DNA from: Tillus elongatus
Lineage: Eukaryota; Arthropoda; Insecta; Coleoptera; Cleridae
Assembly: GCA_964006375.1 (NCBI GenBank)
Contig: OZ023265.1
Coordinates: 148,472,393 to 148,536,392, forward strand
DNA: 64,000 nt
Direction of reading: 5' to 3'
Of the stretch, positions 23,516 through 37,622 are shown in pieces. Each line of letters starts with the position of its first letter. Position 1 is the stretch's first letter. The notes below the pieces were generated by a model. It was given only the letters and a program-made list of their open reading frames with translations, was not told the origin of the DNA and ran no database searches. The position numbers and the translations under genes were made by a program.

Positions 23516-23867
23516 TGCTCAAATTAGGAGTTATTGTAATGTTTTTTGCTTTGTTCAATAATTTCAATAGATGTTTTCAAAGTCAGGGTTGATTTTATTT
23601 AGCAATAAGTAATTTCAATGCACACCAGTCCCCAACATGTGCGCATCATTACCCGCAAGGGTGGGGAATTGTGCGCCAGAGCACTTTTGTACTTTCAGCA
23701 ATATGCAATATGCTTCAAATACATTATTTTTCCCTAAAATTGATTGACATGCTGAAAGTAACGTAAACTACGCTTCCGTTTTTGAATTTACTTTTAAATT
23801 ATTTACAATGTTATCAGTGCTATAACGATTTTCGCTTAAGTTCGCACAATTCCCCCACTCTCCCTTA

Positions 23868-24191
23868 TATTTTTTGGGTCATATTTTTCAATTTTGAACA
23901 TTTTCTCCCGAAAAATTTCAAGTATTTGAAAAACCGGTCACATGATTAATTGAAAATTGAGGAGCAATTCCAACTGTGGGTTACTCGACCCCACTTGCTC
24001 TTTAAGCTTTTGAATAAGGTAGCTACCCCGTTTAGAGAAATGAAGTAGGACGATTGGCATTCGCACAAAAATATTTCACTCTCAAAAACAAACGAGCCTG
24101 TTCAAGCGTATTCAAAAAAACCGTTAAAGGCTTGAAAATCTGCTTGAATAGCTTTTAATACGCCACCATGTTTATCAAGCCATGTGGGGAT
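23868..24191. other. No recognisable feature
   Basis: Contains the phrase CTCCCGAAAAATTTC, weakly like the composite right half; otherwise nothing. Confidence 0.5.
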
Positions 24192-24249
24192 ACCTTTCTC
24201 AGTAGCGGCTCGTGCCTTAATGCATTGGGGGTGCGCAAGAAAAAAAAAG

Positions 24250-24821
<572 letters not shown>

Positions 24822-24892
24822 CCAACCGATAACTCAAAAAATAAGCAACTGATTTCGATGAAAGTCGGCAAGTCCCTTTCTTTTATTAATGG

Positions 24893-24894
<2 letters not shown>
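24822..24894 (-). repeat. Inverted copy of the right-half inner end
   Basis: Reverse complement of about 24617-24696 (CCAACCGATAACTC to TTATTAATGGCTT). It stops at a second TA array. Confidence 0.8.

Positions 24895-24961
<67 letters not shown>
24895..24961. repeat. (TA)n array
   Basis: About 33 units joining the inverted right-half piece to a reverse left half. Confidence 0.98.
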
Positions 24962-24963
<2 letters not shown>

Positions 24964-25100
24964 ATATAAAAATTGAAACTGACCCCGGATATGGGTTCTA
25001 GGGGTCCTAGTTCGCGCTCATTTGAAAAAAAAATTTGCAAAGTCTCTCCATCGATACCTCTTTATTAGTAAAGCTTTTTAAATAAAAATTCACTAAAAAT
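24962..25100 (-). repeat. Composite-repeat left half (reverse)
   Basis: AAACTGACCCCGGATATGG, GGTCCTAGTTCGCGCTC and a mutated hairpin AGTAAAGC...ATTCACT. Confidence 0.7.
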
Positions 25101-25831
25101 GAATGGCTTGCCTATTTTTTTCCCGAAAATGTATTATAAAAAAACCTACTTACTAAAATTAATAATTATTAACTGCTTACCAAGATTTACTCTAGTTATT
25201 TATACGTTATAATAGTTTAAAAGTCCCTTAAAAAGTTAACCTTTAAATTTAAAATATTATCCACTGAATTAATCACACTTTCACAATTATTTTGTCCACT
25301 TATTAAGCAACCCGAAGTAGTGGCCGTCATAATAATAATAATTGTCTTGTTAAAACATGTAAACAACAATGAAATGATCTAATTAAAAATAAATCCGACG
25401 CGAAGACGAAAATTACTAGGTAGTAGGTACACACGCTCTGCCAAAAGTCCACTACAAACTGGAAGTGTGTAATTTTATAGCGCACAACAGATTGATTATT
25501 CGGTCGTTTTCGACGATGATAGGCGATCATTTCGCACTGAAGTATCGCATTTCCTGAGAGCGCCGAAAAATACACACCGCCACCCGACTGCTCTATATGG
25601 ATATGTATGTATATAACGTCTGCAACGATTAACACTATACTTATTCTGATTCTGTATTCTGTATTAATGGCTGCCGACTCTCTATACTAATTTTGTTTGT
25701 TGAATGCAGGAGGTAAAAAAGTAAATAAAAATTTATTAAAATATAGCATAGCAAAAATATTATTTTTTCCACGGCAGGCGGCAGTGCGCGCGCACAGGCG
25801 CACTTATTGAGGAGCCTCCCCTAACCTTTCT

Positions 25832-26510
25832 TTAACCTATGTAATAGGGAAAACTGCTAAGTGTTAATTTTAAATAAGTCTTAACATCGTATAAGCCTAA
25901 AATGCATCCAATCGAGCAATATTTTTATGGCATTTTATAATTGATTTATTTTCGCTCTTCCAGACGTAACTGTAATACATTTTTTCTTCCAGTTACAAAA
26001 CTTATTATTTTGTACAGACATACTTATATGTTTGTTATGCCATAAAACTTCAGTTAGTATTGATTTAAAGAAAAAGTAAGTTTGCATATCGTTAAGACAA
26101 TACTTTCACATACGAACAGAGGAACAACCATTTCATATGCAAATGGGCATTGATCATAAACAAAGGCACAGCATGTAGAAACAAGCAATTATAACACCCG
26201 AAACTATAATCAAACTTTTAGATCAACATTGTTAGGCGTGGACCACCAGGCAACACACAGACACTCCAGAGGATATCTGGTTTCATCACTGGACTTGACG
26301 CGTTAAAATTATTTATTATAACCATATACACTTATTTCATTCATAAGTTAAAAGACAAAACAATGAATTATGTGACAAGCAATTTTCATTTTAAGGTGTA
26401 AATGGAAAAACAAATTATTTAGAGGTAATTTGTTTGGTTGTCAGAAAAAATTATTTAATTGGGCAAGAAACAATTGCAAGAGATGTCTAGAATTTCACTA
26501 TTAAACCTTA
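25832..26510. other. No recognisable feature
   Basis: AT-rich, no supported frame or repeat. Confidence 0.55.
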
Positions 26511-26511
26511 A

Positions 26512-26590
26512 TTAGGTAGCCTCGGTAGCCTAGTGCTGATAATGTCTGCATGTGCGTGCCAATCGTTCGATTTCCAATAGAAGCGTCATT
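26512..26590 (+). repeat. tRNA-like SINE head
   Basis: GGTAGCCTAGTGCTGATAAT resembles an A box and CGTTCGATTTCC a B box, about 35 bp apart as in tRNA-derived SINEs. The intervening arm does not make a functional tRNA. The 3' extent is unclear; a composite repeat starts at 26676. Confidence 0.45.
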
Positions 26591-26675
26591 TCATCTTTTC
26601 AGTATACAGAATGTTCTTTAATGACGTGCTAATATTTCAGGCTATGACTCCTCAGGTGATTTTATGAAAAAATGT

Positions 26676-28285
<1,610 letters not shown>

Positions 28286-28727
28286 TCTGGACGCAGTAAG
28301 TGCGTTTTGGTAGCAAATTTTCGTTAAATCCTTCAAATTTCAATAACTCAGTTTGCTATTAACGTAAGTTTTGTTGGTTAGGAAACCAACATTTAATTTT
28401 ATTTTCGGAAAATTTTTGTATGAACGCAGCAAGGGCGTTTTGGTTGCAAATTTTCATTAAATGTTTCAAATTTCAATAACTCAATTTGCTATTAACCTAA
28501 GGTTCATTGGCTAGGAGACCCGTTTTCTCGGAAACATTTAGAGTTTATTTTCGGAAAATTTTTGTACATTTTCAAATAATTATTTTGATAAAATATGGTA
28601 CATTGTTCCTACTATATAGGTTATACTGGTAACCAAATTGATGCCTGCTTGCATTAGAGCGATATATTTGTAATTAAAAACATTTTTATGAAAATTCACT
28701 TCCATAACGCACTTGCTGCGCCCAGAG
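28286..28727. mobile_element. MITE of the GGACGCAGC family with an internal second end
   Basis: Left end TCTGGACGCAGTAAGTGCG, a second left-type end GAACGCAGCAAGGGCG near 28423, and right end CCATAACGCACTTGCTGCG. It looks like a partial tandem copy of the ~300-bp unit. Confidence 0.65.
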
Positions 28728-29363
28728 TTTTATGAATATATATCCGCAACTGGTTAGGTTCTGGGATAGAGGGTGTTAAAGTGGATTTTAATCGTTATTT
28801 TTTAAATATCTTCGAAAGTATTTTATTCCTTCTATTTTAGATGTGTGTTGATATGACTTAAAACGACATATTCTAGTTAGAAAAGTTTTCATATCGCTTC
28901 ACCAGTGGCATCCCTGCACACATATCATGTGATATTTTTACTAAAAAACTACTGACTTTTTTACACATGGATTTTTTTTCCAATTAGCCTGGTCAATTCT
29001 ACATGTAGCCCAGTCAAACTAGACAAATCGGTGGAAAAAATTCCTAGCGAGCTGAAAATTTTTAAAGCACTTTCTTTACACTTGGTTATACATATATCAG
29101 GAGTTCCTGATGGTGGGGGATGAGCTCGAGAAGGGAGGTGCGGTTAAATATATTTTTCATTTTTTCGCTTATAATACGGAGACTATCACTCCTATGGCTT
29201 CCCTCTACAATTAAAGCTGACAAAGTTTCCTACACAAATGGTTCTATACCTTTTTATCGTATGACTAACCGTAAGCGAGTTATAGGCTGACAAAAGAAAC
29301 AGTATTTCAAAAAATTTGCTTTACCCGCATTTAAAACCGAATTAGTCTTGTTGTGTACAATAT
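28728..29363. other. No recognisable feature
   Basis: AT-rich sequence with no supported frame, repeat or RNA. Confidence 0.55.
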
Positions 29364-30742
<1,379 letters not shown>

Positions 30743-32674
30743 TTTTAATAATACTGTTTTAATAGATGCTTTAAATACAACTGAATGACAGTGCACCGCC
30801 TTATTACAGTTTAGCGGTGAGGGAGTACCTCAATGAATTTTTTTCAGATAGGTGGATAGGCTGCGGTGGAAAATTTTGTGTTTTTTTCGGAATGTTTTTA
30901 TACCTCCAGAAGTTAACAAAGCTATGGCAATCACATTTGGTGCGCTGGTTTATATCATAGAAAGAAAACCACACACCAAAATTTAAAGATCTACGATAAA
31001 ATAAAAATACGGTCATAAGCTTTTAAAGAAAATATAGCTTCTCTTCTTAAAACGTCAGTCACGATTCAAAACGTGAAAATTGACATGTTCTAGATCAAGA
31101 ACCTGAAATGAATACGGTTATGTAGTAGAAATGTCAAGAAGTTAGAAAGCCTTAAGTTTCAGCTCAATCGTTATTGTTCTAATAACAAAGTTATGACAAC
31201 CAAATTTGGCACACACGTTCCTACTATCAAGCCTACCCTACGTACGCAAATTCCGATTTCTAAGTTAAAACAAAAAAAGTTATAGGCATATAAAGAAAAC
31301 AATTTTGGGTGCCACTGGTAATCACAGGAAAGCACAGGAACAAAATATTTAGGGTGGTTAACAAAGCCAAATGAATATTATATACAGTGATTAAGTTTTC
31401 TTGACGCAAAAAGGTCAAGAAGTAGCAGAAAAAATATTTTGAAAATTTTACAATTTTTCTTCTTAAAAGTCGCAATTTTAAACGTCAAAATTTGCAATTT
31501 TCATACAAATAATCTGAAACAAATACGAATTATGTAGAAGAAATTTCGTAATATGTGTGTTTTACAAAGCCTTAAGTTTCAGCTTCAACCATGATTGTCC
31601 TTCATTTTACGAAAATGTTTTCGAAAAATCCATTTCAAATATACGCTCTTTCTGATGCTTTGGCAGTAGTTTCAGCTATAAAGTTTATGGTTTAATAGTC
31701 TATATTTGTAACAAATTTTCGTACAAAAAATTCGTTATTGAGAAGACCGCGACTTATGAATTTTGAAAAGATTTCTTCAGATGAGCGCGGCCTAGAACCA
31801 CTAAAACAATATACGGGGTCAGTTTCAAGTTTTGGCTGTTTACACATATACAGGATGGCGCATTTCTACGGTAATGGTCAATATATGTGTTATTATACAA
31901 GATATGGTAAAAAATTATATACGTTAATTATATGGTGTCTAGAATATATTTTGACGATCACAGGGTGATCCAAAAGTCGTTGGTGCTACACACTTTCTTT
32001 TTCAATAGAACACCTCTTATTTTATTACATTTTCCATCAAATTAGAATGCGTGTTTGTAAGGAAAGAAAAATTGGTATCGTTGATCGTTTTTGAGTTATT
32101 TCAATTGTTTTGCAACTTTTCACATTTTTGGCACATATCACAAACACATATCACAAATTGTGACTGTGTTTTTACCGATAGATATCAGATCCCCATGGAA
32201 ATTAGGCTTTCAAAGAAGTTTTTGTTTGAATTACTCTTCGAAAAATCGAACTGCCGTATACAGACTGAATTTGAAAAGTTTTCGGAGAAATGTTAATTTT
32301 TTTTGCAATTTTGGTCCCAAACCTGTTATATCTTGGCAGGTGTGTAAATAGCTTGAAGAGAATCGTTGGCCAGGAAAATGGGACCGGTTTTTGCTGGAAC
32401 TTTTTGAGTTTATTTTGGGAAAATGTTTGTACCTTTTGAAACAACAAGGCTATTTTAATGAAATATGGTACATTGTTCGTACTACATAGGTTATACTGCC
32501 AAGAAAATGTCCGTCTTTTAAAAACAATACATATTTGCCATTAAAAACCTTTTTACCAAAATTCGGTACTATACCGCACTTGTTGCGTCCAGACTTTTTG
32601 TAATTAAACCCGCCTTATATTATTGCATTTTTGCATATTCCATTGAACTATAATGCATGTCTATAAAAAAGAAA
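30743..32674. repeat. Degenerate right-half and MITE debris
   Basis: Blocks near 30870-31180, 31190-31480 and 31540-31730 repeat the right-half landmarks in diluted form. A left half without its TA array is at about 31735-31850. A MITE right end, CGCACTTGTTGCGTCC, is at 32575. No gene. Confidence 0.55.
31849..31867 (+). mobile_element. Solo mariner terminus next to a composite left half
   Basis: TACAGGATGGCGCATTTC matches the terminus of the mariner at 37623-39552. It follows a left half at exactly the place where other copies have a TA array. The rest of the mariner is not present. Confidence 0.5.
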
Positions 32675-33641
32675 TTCGGGACGCAGCAAGTGCGTTATGC
32701 GTTATGGTAGCGAACTTTCATTAAATGCTTAAAATTCTCATACCTATATTTGCTACTAACCTAAGGTTCGTCAGCCAGGACACCAGTTTTTTTTTGAACA
32801 TTTTAACTTTGTTTTCGGAAAATATTTGTACATTTTCGAAGAATAAAGTTACTTTGATGAAATATGGTACATTGTTTCTAGTATAGAAGTTATACTGGTT
32901 GCCAAATTTGATGCCTGCTTTCATTAAAAAAATACATATTTGCTATTAAAAAATGCACACAGAATGTTTTCGGATTTTTGTGAAAAAATTGTTTACATAT
33001 GTTTATGAAACATTTTTGTGTGTAAGTTTTGTCGAAAAACTTTTTATGAATAATATCGTGGTAGGTGGGTAAATAACTTGAAGAAGTTAGTTCGCCAGGA
33101 TAATCAGAATAGTTTTTCCGGGAACATTTTAAGTTTATTTTCGCAAAATTTTTGTACTTTTTCAAACAATAAAGTTATTTTGATGAAATATGATACATTG
33201 TTTTTACTATATAGGTTATATTGGTAACGAAATGTAATGCCTGCTTTCACCACTAAGTAAGTGGTGGACGTGCCGCCACCTAGTTGCGAAACCAAGTAGT
33301 ATGTTGTCACGCCAGCTCCAAATAACACAAAGTGTTACAAAATAGAGACTGTATACAACTAACTAACAATTTAGGAAATTGTCAGCCCTGGCCCATTTCT
33401 ACCCCAATATAGGGACAAAGTATGTAAGGCTAGATGGGCCAGGGCTGACAATTTTCTAAATTGTTAGTTAGTTGTATACAATCTCTATTTTTTAACACTT
33501 TGTGTTATTTGGAGCTGGCGTGACAACATACTACTTGGTTCCGCAACTAGGTGGCGGCACGTCCACCAGTCACTTAGTGTTGAAAAGCTGGCAATACTCC
33601 AGCCGTATTACTTCAGATGTATTGTTGCTACAATTAGTATG

Positions 33642-33682
33642 TCGTACTGAAGAGCTCTAATGAGAGCGAAACCGGTCTACGG
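33642..33682 (+). ncRNA. Hammerhead ribozyme, array unit 1
   Basis: Stem I UCGUA/UACGG, CUGAAGA, stem II GCUCU/AGAGC with loop AAUG, GAAA, self-complementary stem III CCGG, UC. All core bases fit CUGANGA...GAAA...UH. Predicted cleavage is after C33677. Confidence 0.85.
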
Positions 33683-33950
33683 TTCTAATTGTTGCGAGAA
33701 TGCATTTAGCCTGACATACTTTGTCCCTATATTGGGTTATAAATGGGCCAGGGCTGACAATTTTCTAAATTGTTAGTTAGTTGTATACAGTCTCTATTTT
33801 TTAACACTTTGTGTTATTTGGAGCTAGCGTGACAACATACTACTAGGTTCCGCAACTAGGTGGCGGCACGTCCACCACTCACTTAGTGTTGCAAGGCTGG
33901 CTATATTATAGCCGTATTACTTTAGGTGTATTTTTGCTACAATCAATATG

Positions 33951-33991
33951 CCGTACTGAAGAGCTCTAATGAGAGCGAAACCGGTCTACGA
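33951..33991 (+). ncRNA. Hammerhead ribozyme, array unit 2
   Basis: Same fold as unit 1 with stem I CCGUA/UACGA. Cleavage predicted after C33986, 309 nt beyond that of unit 1. Confidence 0.85.
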
Positions 33992-34258
33992 CTCTAATTG
34001 TTGCGGGAATGCATCTAGCCTTACATATTTTGTCCCTATATTAGGGTAGAAGTGGGCCAGGGCTGACAATTTTCTAAATTGTTAGTTAGTTGTATACAGT
34101 CTCTATTTTTTAACACTTTGTGTTATTTGGAGCTGGCGTGACAACATACTACTTGGTTCCGCAACTAGGTGGCGGCACGTCCACCACTCACTTAGTGTTG
34201 AAAGGCTGGCTACTATAGCCTATTACTTTATAGGTGTATTTTTGCTGCAATTAGTATG

Positions 34259-34299
34259 CCGTACTGAAGAGCTCTAATGAGAGCGAAACCGGTCTACGA
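34259..34299 (+). ncRNA. Hammerhead ribozyme, array unit 3
   Basis: Same fold, with CGUA/UACG in stem I. Cleavage predicted after C34294, 308 nt beyond that of unit 2. It lies about 35 bp from the end of the insert. Confidence 0.85.
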
Positions 34300-34418
34300 T
34301 TCTAATTATTGCGAGAATGCATCTAGCCTTACATGCCTACTTTCATTAAAAAATACATATTTGATATTACAAATATTTTCATAGAAATTTACTACTGTAA
34401 CGCACTTGCTGCGTCCAG

Positions 34419-35140
34419 ACTTTTTTAAAGATGTTCACCTTTTGGAAATAAAATTACACGTAGATAACCCGTATATTTATATTTACCATAGTAAGCTTAA
34501 ATAGACAGGAATTACTTGGTACGTGAACAAAGAGACAAGCAAAATGGTTAAAAATGCTATACCCAGACAACGAAGTTTCGATTAATTAATATTTTATTCA
34601 AACATAAACTTAAAAGCTGCATTTTTGTACTATAAAATTCATTAGCAAGGAGATTACAGTTTGAAACTTAATGTACTTATTTATGTAATATGTACTTCAT
34701 ACCCTAAAAACATAAGCATATTTACCCTTTCTTTCAGATGTCCAGCATATTATTGTAATTAGTGGCGGTGATGTGAGGGACACGTGTCAAATGATTGGAT
34801 CAGAGGTAGAATCGGCAGAAGCGCATCATCATCGTCATCAACTCACGTGAGAAGACAGGAGGATGCACGTGCCATCCGATCCCATAATTAGTGGATCATT
34901 TACCTCCACCTCATTAAAATGGAGATGGGATGTGAGGGATGCTGCACAAAGATGACGCTATAATGAAAACAGGTAAGCGAATATAATACACTGGTTTATT
35001 TATGTTATTATCGTAAAATGGGTTAAAGCTATTATGCCAAATGTGGATATTTCTGCATTAGTAACAATATATTATAGAGTGCTTTAGGTGCTTTTCTAGT
35101 AGGTTACACATTGTATAAGTAGTGTACATTAATATATATG
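34419..35140. other. Low-repeat segment with a possible spliced exon
   Basis: No transposon homology was seen. CCCTTTCTTTCAG at 34726-34738 and CAGGTAAGC at 34971-34979 look like good acceptor and donor splice sites bounding about 235 bp (34739-34972). No frame is open through it on either strand, so if it is an exon it is non-coding or UTR. Confidence 0.3.
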
Positions 35141-35146
35141 TATATT

Positions 35147-36178
35147 CAGGGTACCCAGCGACCTGGAAAACCAGGAAAACCTGGAAAAATCAGGGAATGT
35201 GAAACACCCCCTAAAATGTCAGGGAAATGTCAGGGAAATTTGTGATTTTACTCAAATGTCATGGAAATCATTCAGTAGACCTGAAAAATATATATGTGTA
35301 AAATTTCGTCACTAGCAGATGCATTTTTATTTTTATTTCATATATATTATATAAATTTTCTCACGTAAATAGTTTTCTCATACCTAGGAAAATATATCTG
35401 ATAACAATGCGGCTTACCTTTGCTACCAATATCAATTAAATCCGCCAATGAACACAACGTATGCCACACCAGCGCCGTTATAAAGAGCGTCTCCTTCTAC
35501 TATCTCAAACATTTCTTATCTGTACATCTCAATTGAACTGTTCTTCCTTGAATGCATAAAATGCAAAAGCGTTTTATGTATTGGCCGGGTAGATCTCTGC
35601 TGTAAATTTGTTTATTCTATTTTAACCTTTATGATCATGTTGAAAGTTGCAAAATATTTGGCATTTGTAGGTATATGGCGCATGTAAACAGTATTTTTGT
35701 ATCATTTTTTTATCGAATTTTCATAAATAGAACTTCGCTTTTAGAGAGCTAATGATTTTAGAATTTTCAAAAAAAAATTAATTGGCGCGACTCTGAGCTT
35801 TTGGAACCCATTTCCCAAGCGTATTCAAATTTATATATACAAACAACATGATTTTCAAAGTTTCTACGCCACCTAGAGACTTCTGGTTTGTTCCATCACA
35901 CTTGAAAATTCTTTCCAGGGGCTAAGTTTGTCAGCCAGTCATAAAAGTCAAGTTTTTCCATTAAAAAATTGCACCTTTTCTTCTCGAACATGCTTTAACA
36001 GATCTAACCCTACTTATGTTCTTTATTATGTAAATTTTTGTTCGTAATTTTTATTCATTTTGTTCATAAAAAAGTTATTCAGGTATGTGTGTTTTTTATT
36101 TCGAGTATTATGAAAAATGTACTCGAGGGGCCTGGAAATGTCAGGGAATTTGATATTTGATTTCTGCTGGCTATCCTG
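35147..36178. mobile_element. Non-autonomous DNA transposon (1032 bp)
   Basis: Ends CAGGGTACCCAGCG and, reversed, CAGGATAGCCAGCAG, flanked by TATATT on each side (35141-35146 and 36179-36184). Near both ends are runs of CCTGGAAA / GTCAGGGAA words. No coding capacity. Possibly hAT-like by terminus, but the duplication counted here is only 6 bp and lies in AT-rich DNA. Confidence 0.5.
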
Positions 36179-36249
36179 TATATTTGATTCCAGATTAATG
36201 TGTCGTAAGTTGGAATTTGTAAAAAAGGCTCAATATATAATAATAATCG

Positions 36250-36625
36250 TTGAACATTGTGAGAAACCAGGTAGTATGTTGTTACGGCAACTCTAGTTGA
36301 CAGAAAATGGTATGGATACAGACTGTGTACAACCAACTAACAATTTTGTAAATTGTCAACACTGGACCATTTAGTCCCTAATACAGAGACGACGTATGTA
36401 AGGCTAGATGTATTCCCACCATAATTAGAAACGCACATCGGTTTCGCTGTAATTAGAGCTCGCCAGTGCGCTATACTAGTCACAGCGAGAATGCACCTAT
36501 AAAGTAATACGGCTATGGTAGCCAGCATCCTAGAACATTGTGAGATGTAAGTCAGGGTCGCCATCTCGGTGCGGGACCAGGTAGTATGTTGTCACGACAG
36601 CTCTAGTTAACACAAAATGTTGTAG
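36250..36625 (-). repeat. Decayed hammerhead-bearing repeat (minus strand)
   Basis: Reverse-oriented relative of the 33250 array: CAGGTAGTATGTTGT appears twice (36269 and 36580), with GTACAACCAACTAACAATTTTG and GACGTATGTAAGGCTAGATG between. It comprises one unit plus the start of another, so it was tandem too. Confidence 0.65.
36432..36470 (-). ncRNA. Decayed hammerhead fold
   Basis: Minus strand: CGCA (pairs with UGCG), CUGGCGA, GCUCU/ACAGC with one mismatch, GAAA, CCGA, UG. The core is mutated (CUGGCGA) and the cleavage base is G, which is not tolerated, so it should be inactive. Stem I is still paired although both strands differ from the 33.6-kb copies. Confidence 0.5.
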
Positions 36626-37160
36626 AAACCAACATAATTCCGAAAATAGACTTGGGTATCAAAAAATACGATTATTTGTTTAATTGTCATTTTGTTAGTT
36701 TTCATTTTAGAATAATATGTTATTTGTTGTTTGAGCTCGTACTAAAATTACCTTCCAAACCAATTCAAAAAAACATACAGTATTCCATCCAAAATGAAAA
36801 ATTGGTTACTTTTCTGAGGAAACAGCAAGTTTGACAACAGCGCTGATGCAAAATAAAAAATGTGTCATATCTCGAAAGCCTACTACACAAGCTTTGGTGA
36901 AAATAGAATCAACGGGTGTCACAATAATCAACTATAATATTGTTTTACATGCTTTTCTCGCAGAAGCACACTGTATATCATATATCATATAATCGTATAT
37001 ATTCCTCTGTATCCCTCCCCTGAGATTAGTGTATAATAATGGCCCTATGATGGTTGTGAGATTCGCACTTGGCTGAGGCATAGGCCGCGGTCCGTTTTGC
37101 GTGCTGCATTCCCGACCTGTCTACACAGGACCCTGTTCCCCTGCTCCGTTCTTTAGTTCA

Positions 37161-37162
<2 letters not shown>
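36626..37162. other. No recognisable feature
   Basis: Includes CCTCCCCTGAGATTAG near 37013 and a moderately GC-rich stretch at 37060-37150; no frame or repeat identified. Confidence 0.5.

Positions 37163-37251
<89 letters not shown>
37163..37251. repeat. (TA)n array
   Basis: About 44 units, with unrelated unique sequence on the left and a reverse composite left half on the right. Confidence 0.98.
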
Positions 37252-37253
<2 letters not shown>

Positions 37254-37380
37254 ACATGCAAATACAAACTGACCCCGGATATAGGTTCTAGACGGCGTAG
37301 TTTGCGCTCATGTAAAGAATTTTTTTCAAAAGTCGGGATCTCCTCAATAGTGATTTCTTTTTAAAGAAAATTCACTAAAG
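37252..37380 (-). repeat. Composite-repeat left half (reverse)
   Basis: AAACTGACCCCGGATATAGG, GTAGTTTGCGCTCATG and hairpin AGTGATTTC...GAAAATTCACT. Confidence 0.75.
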
Positions 37381-37622
37381 AGGTAAATCAGTTTGCTCAA
37401 CGCAAATGTTTTCGTTACAATCTCCAAAGCTTCAAAAAAAGTCAAGTTTGCGTTTGTTGTTATAAAAATGTAATGTTTAATTGCAATTATTCATTGTGTA
37501 TATATTGAGTATCGATAATAACGCTCGCAAAAGTCGAATTGCAGGGTAGTTGTTAAAATATGTTCTTTATATGGGGCGTTAAAACTTATACAAATTTGAC
37601 AGTTGTATACTGTGTTACAATA

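Larger units (their letters stand above)
21246..23865 (+). mobile_element. pogo-like DNA transposon, full length
   Basis: Ends AGGGAGAGGGGGGAATCGTGC and its imperfect inverse GCACAATTCCCCCACTCTCCCT, each next to TA (21244-21245 and 23866-23867), giving a TA target duplication. Length 2620 bp. Extra copies of the GTGCGCATCA / GGTAATGATGCGC phrase lie inside both ends (21280, 21617, 23640), probably subterminal transposase-binding sites. The coding region lies on the plus strand. Confidence 0.85.
33250..34332 (+). mobile_element. Tandem hammerhead-bearing element (Penelope-like or retrozyme-like)
   Basis: An inverted partial unit (33250-33430, minus) joins head to head with three plus-strand units of 308-309 bp (from about 33431). 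Unit landmarks are GGGCCAGGGCTGACAA, GTTAGTTAGTTGTATAC, AACACTTTGTGTTATTTGG and GTGGCGGCACGTCCACC (split by variants). Each plus unit has one hammerhead. The insert is flanked by ATGCCTGCTTTCA (33237-33249) and ATGCCTACTTTCA (34333-34345), a 13-bp target duplication with one mismatch. No coding frame, so non-autonomous. Penelope-like elements have this tandem plus inverted arrangement; plant and animal retrozymes are the alternative. Confidence 0.75.
32675..34418. mobile_element. MITE of the GGACGCAGC family, interrupted
   Basis: Left end TCGGGACGCAGCAAGTGCG with a duplicated GCGTTAT, right end GTAACGCACTTGCTGCGTCC. The interior is partly duplicated (two right-hand parts near 32820-32950 and 33110-33249) and is split by the hammerhead array at 33250-34332. 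Confidence 0.65.

Noticed and set aside
25327..25635. Minus-strand frame of 102 codons inside the hAT-like element
   Set aside because: No motif of a transposase and no bias; it lies in a non-autonomous element and is most likely chance.
33436..33600. Hammerhead in the inverted left part of the 33-kb array
   Set aside because: The inverted unit is truncated before the CUGAAGA core, so no ribozyme is present there.
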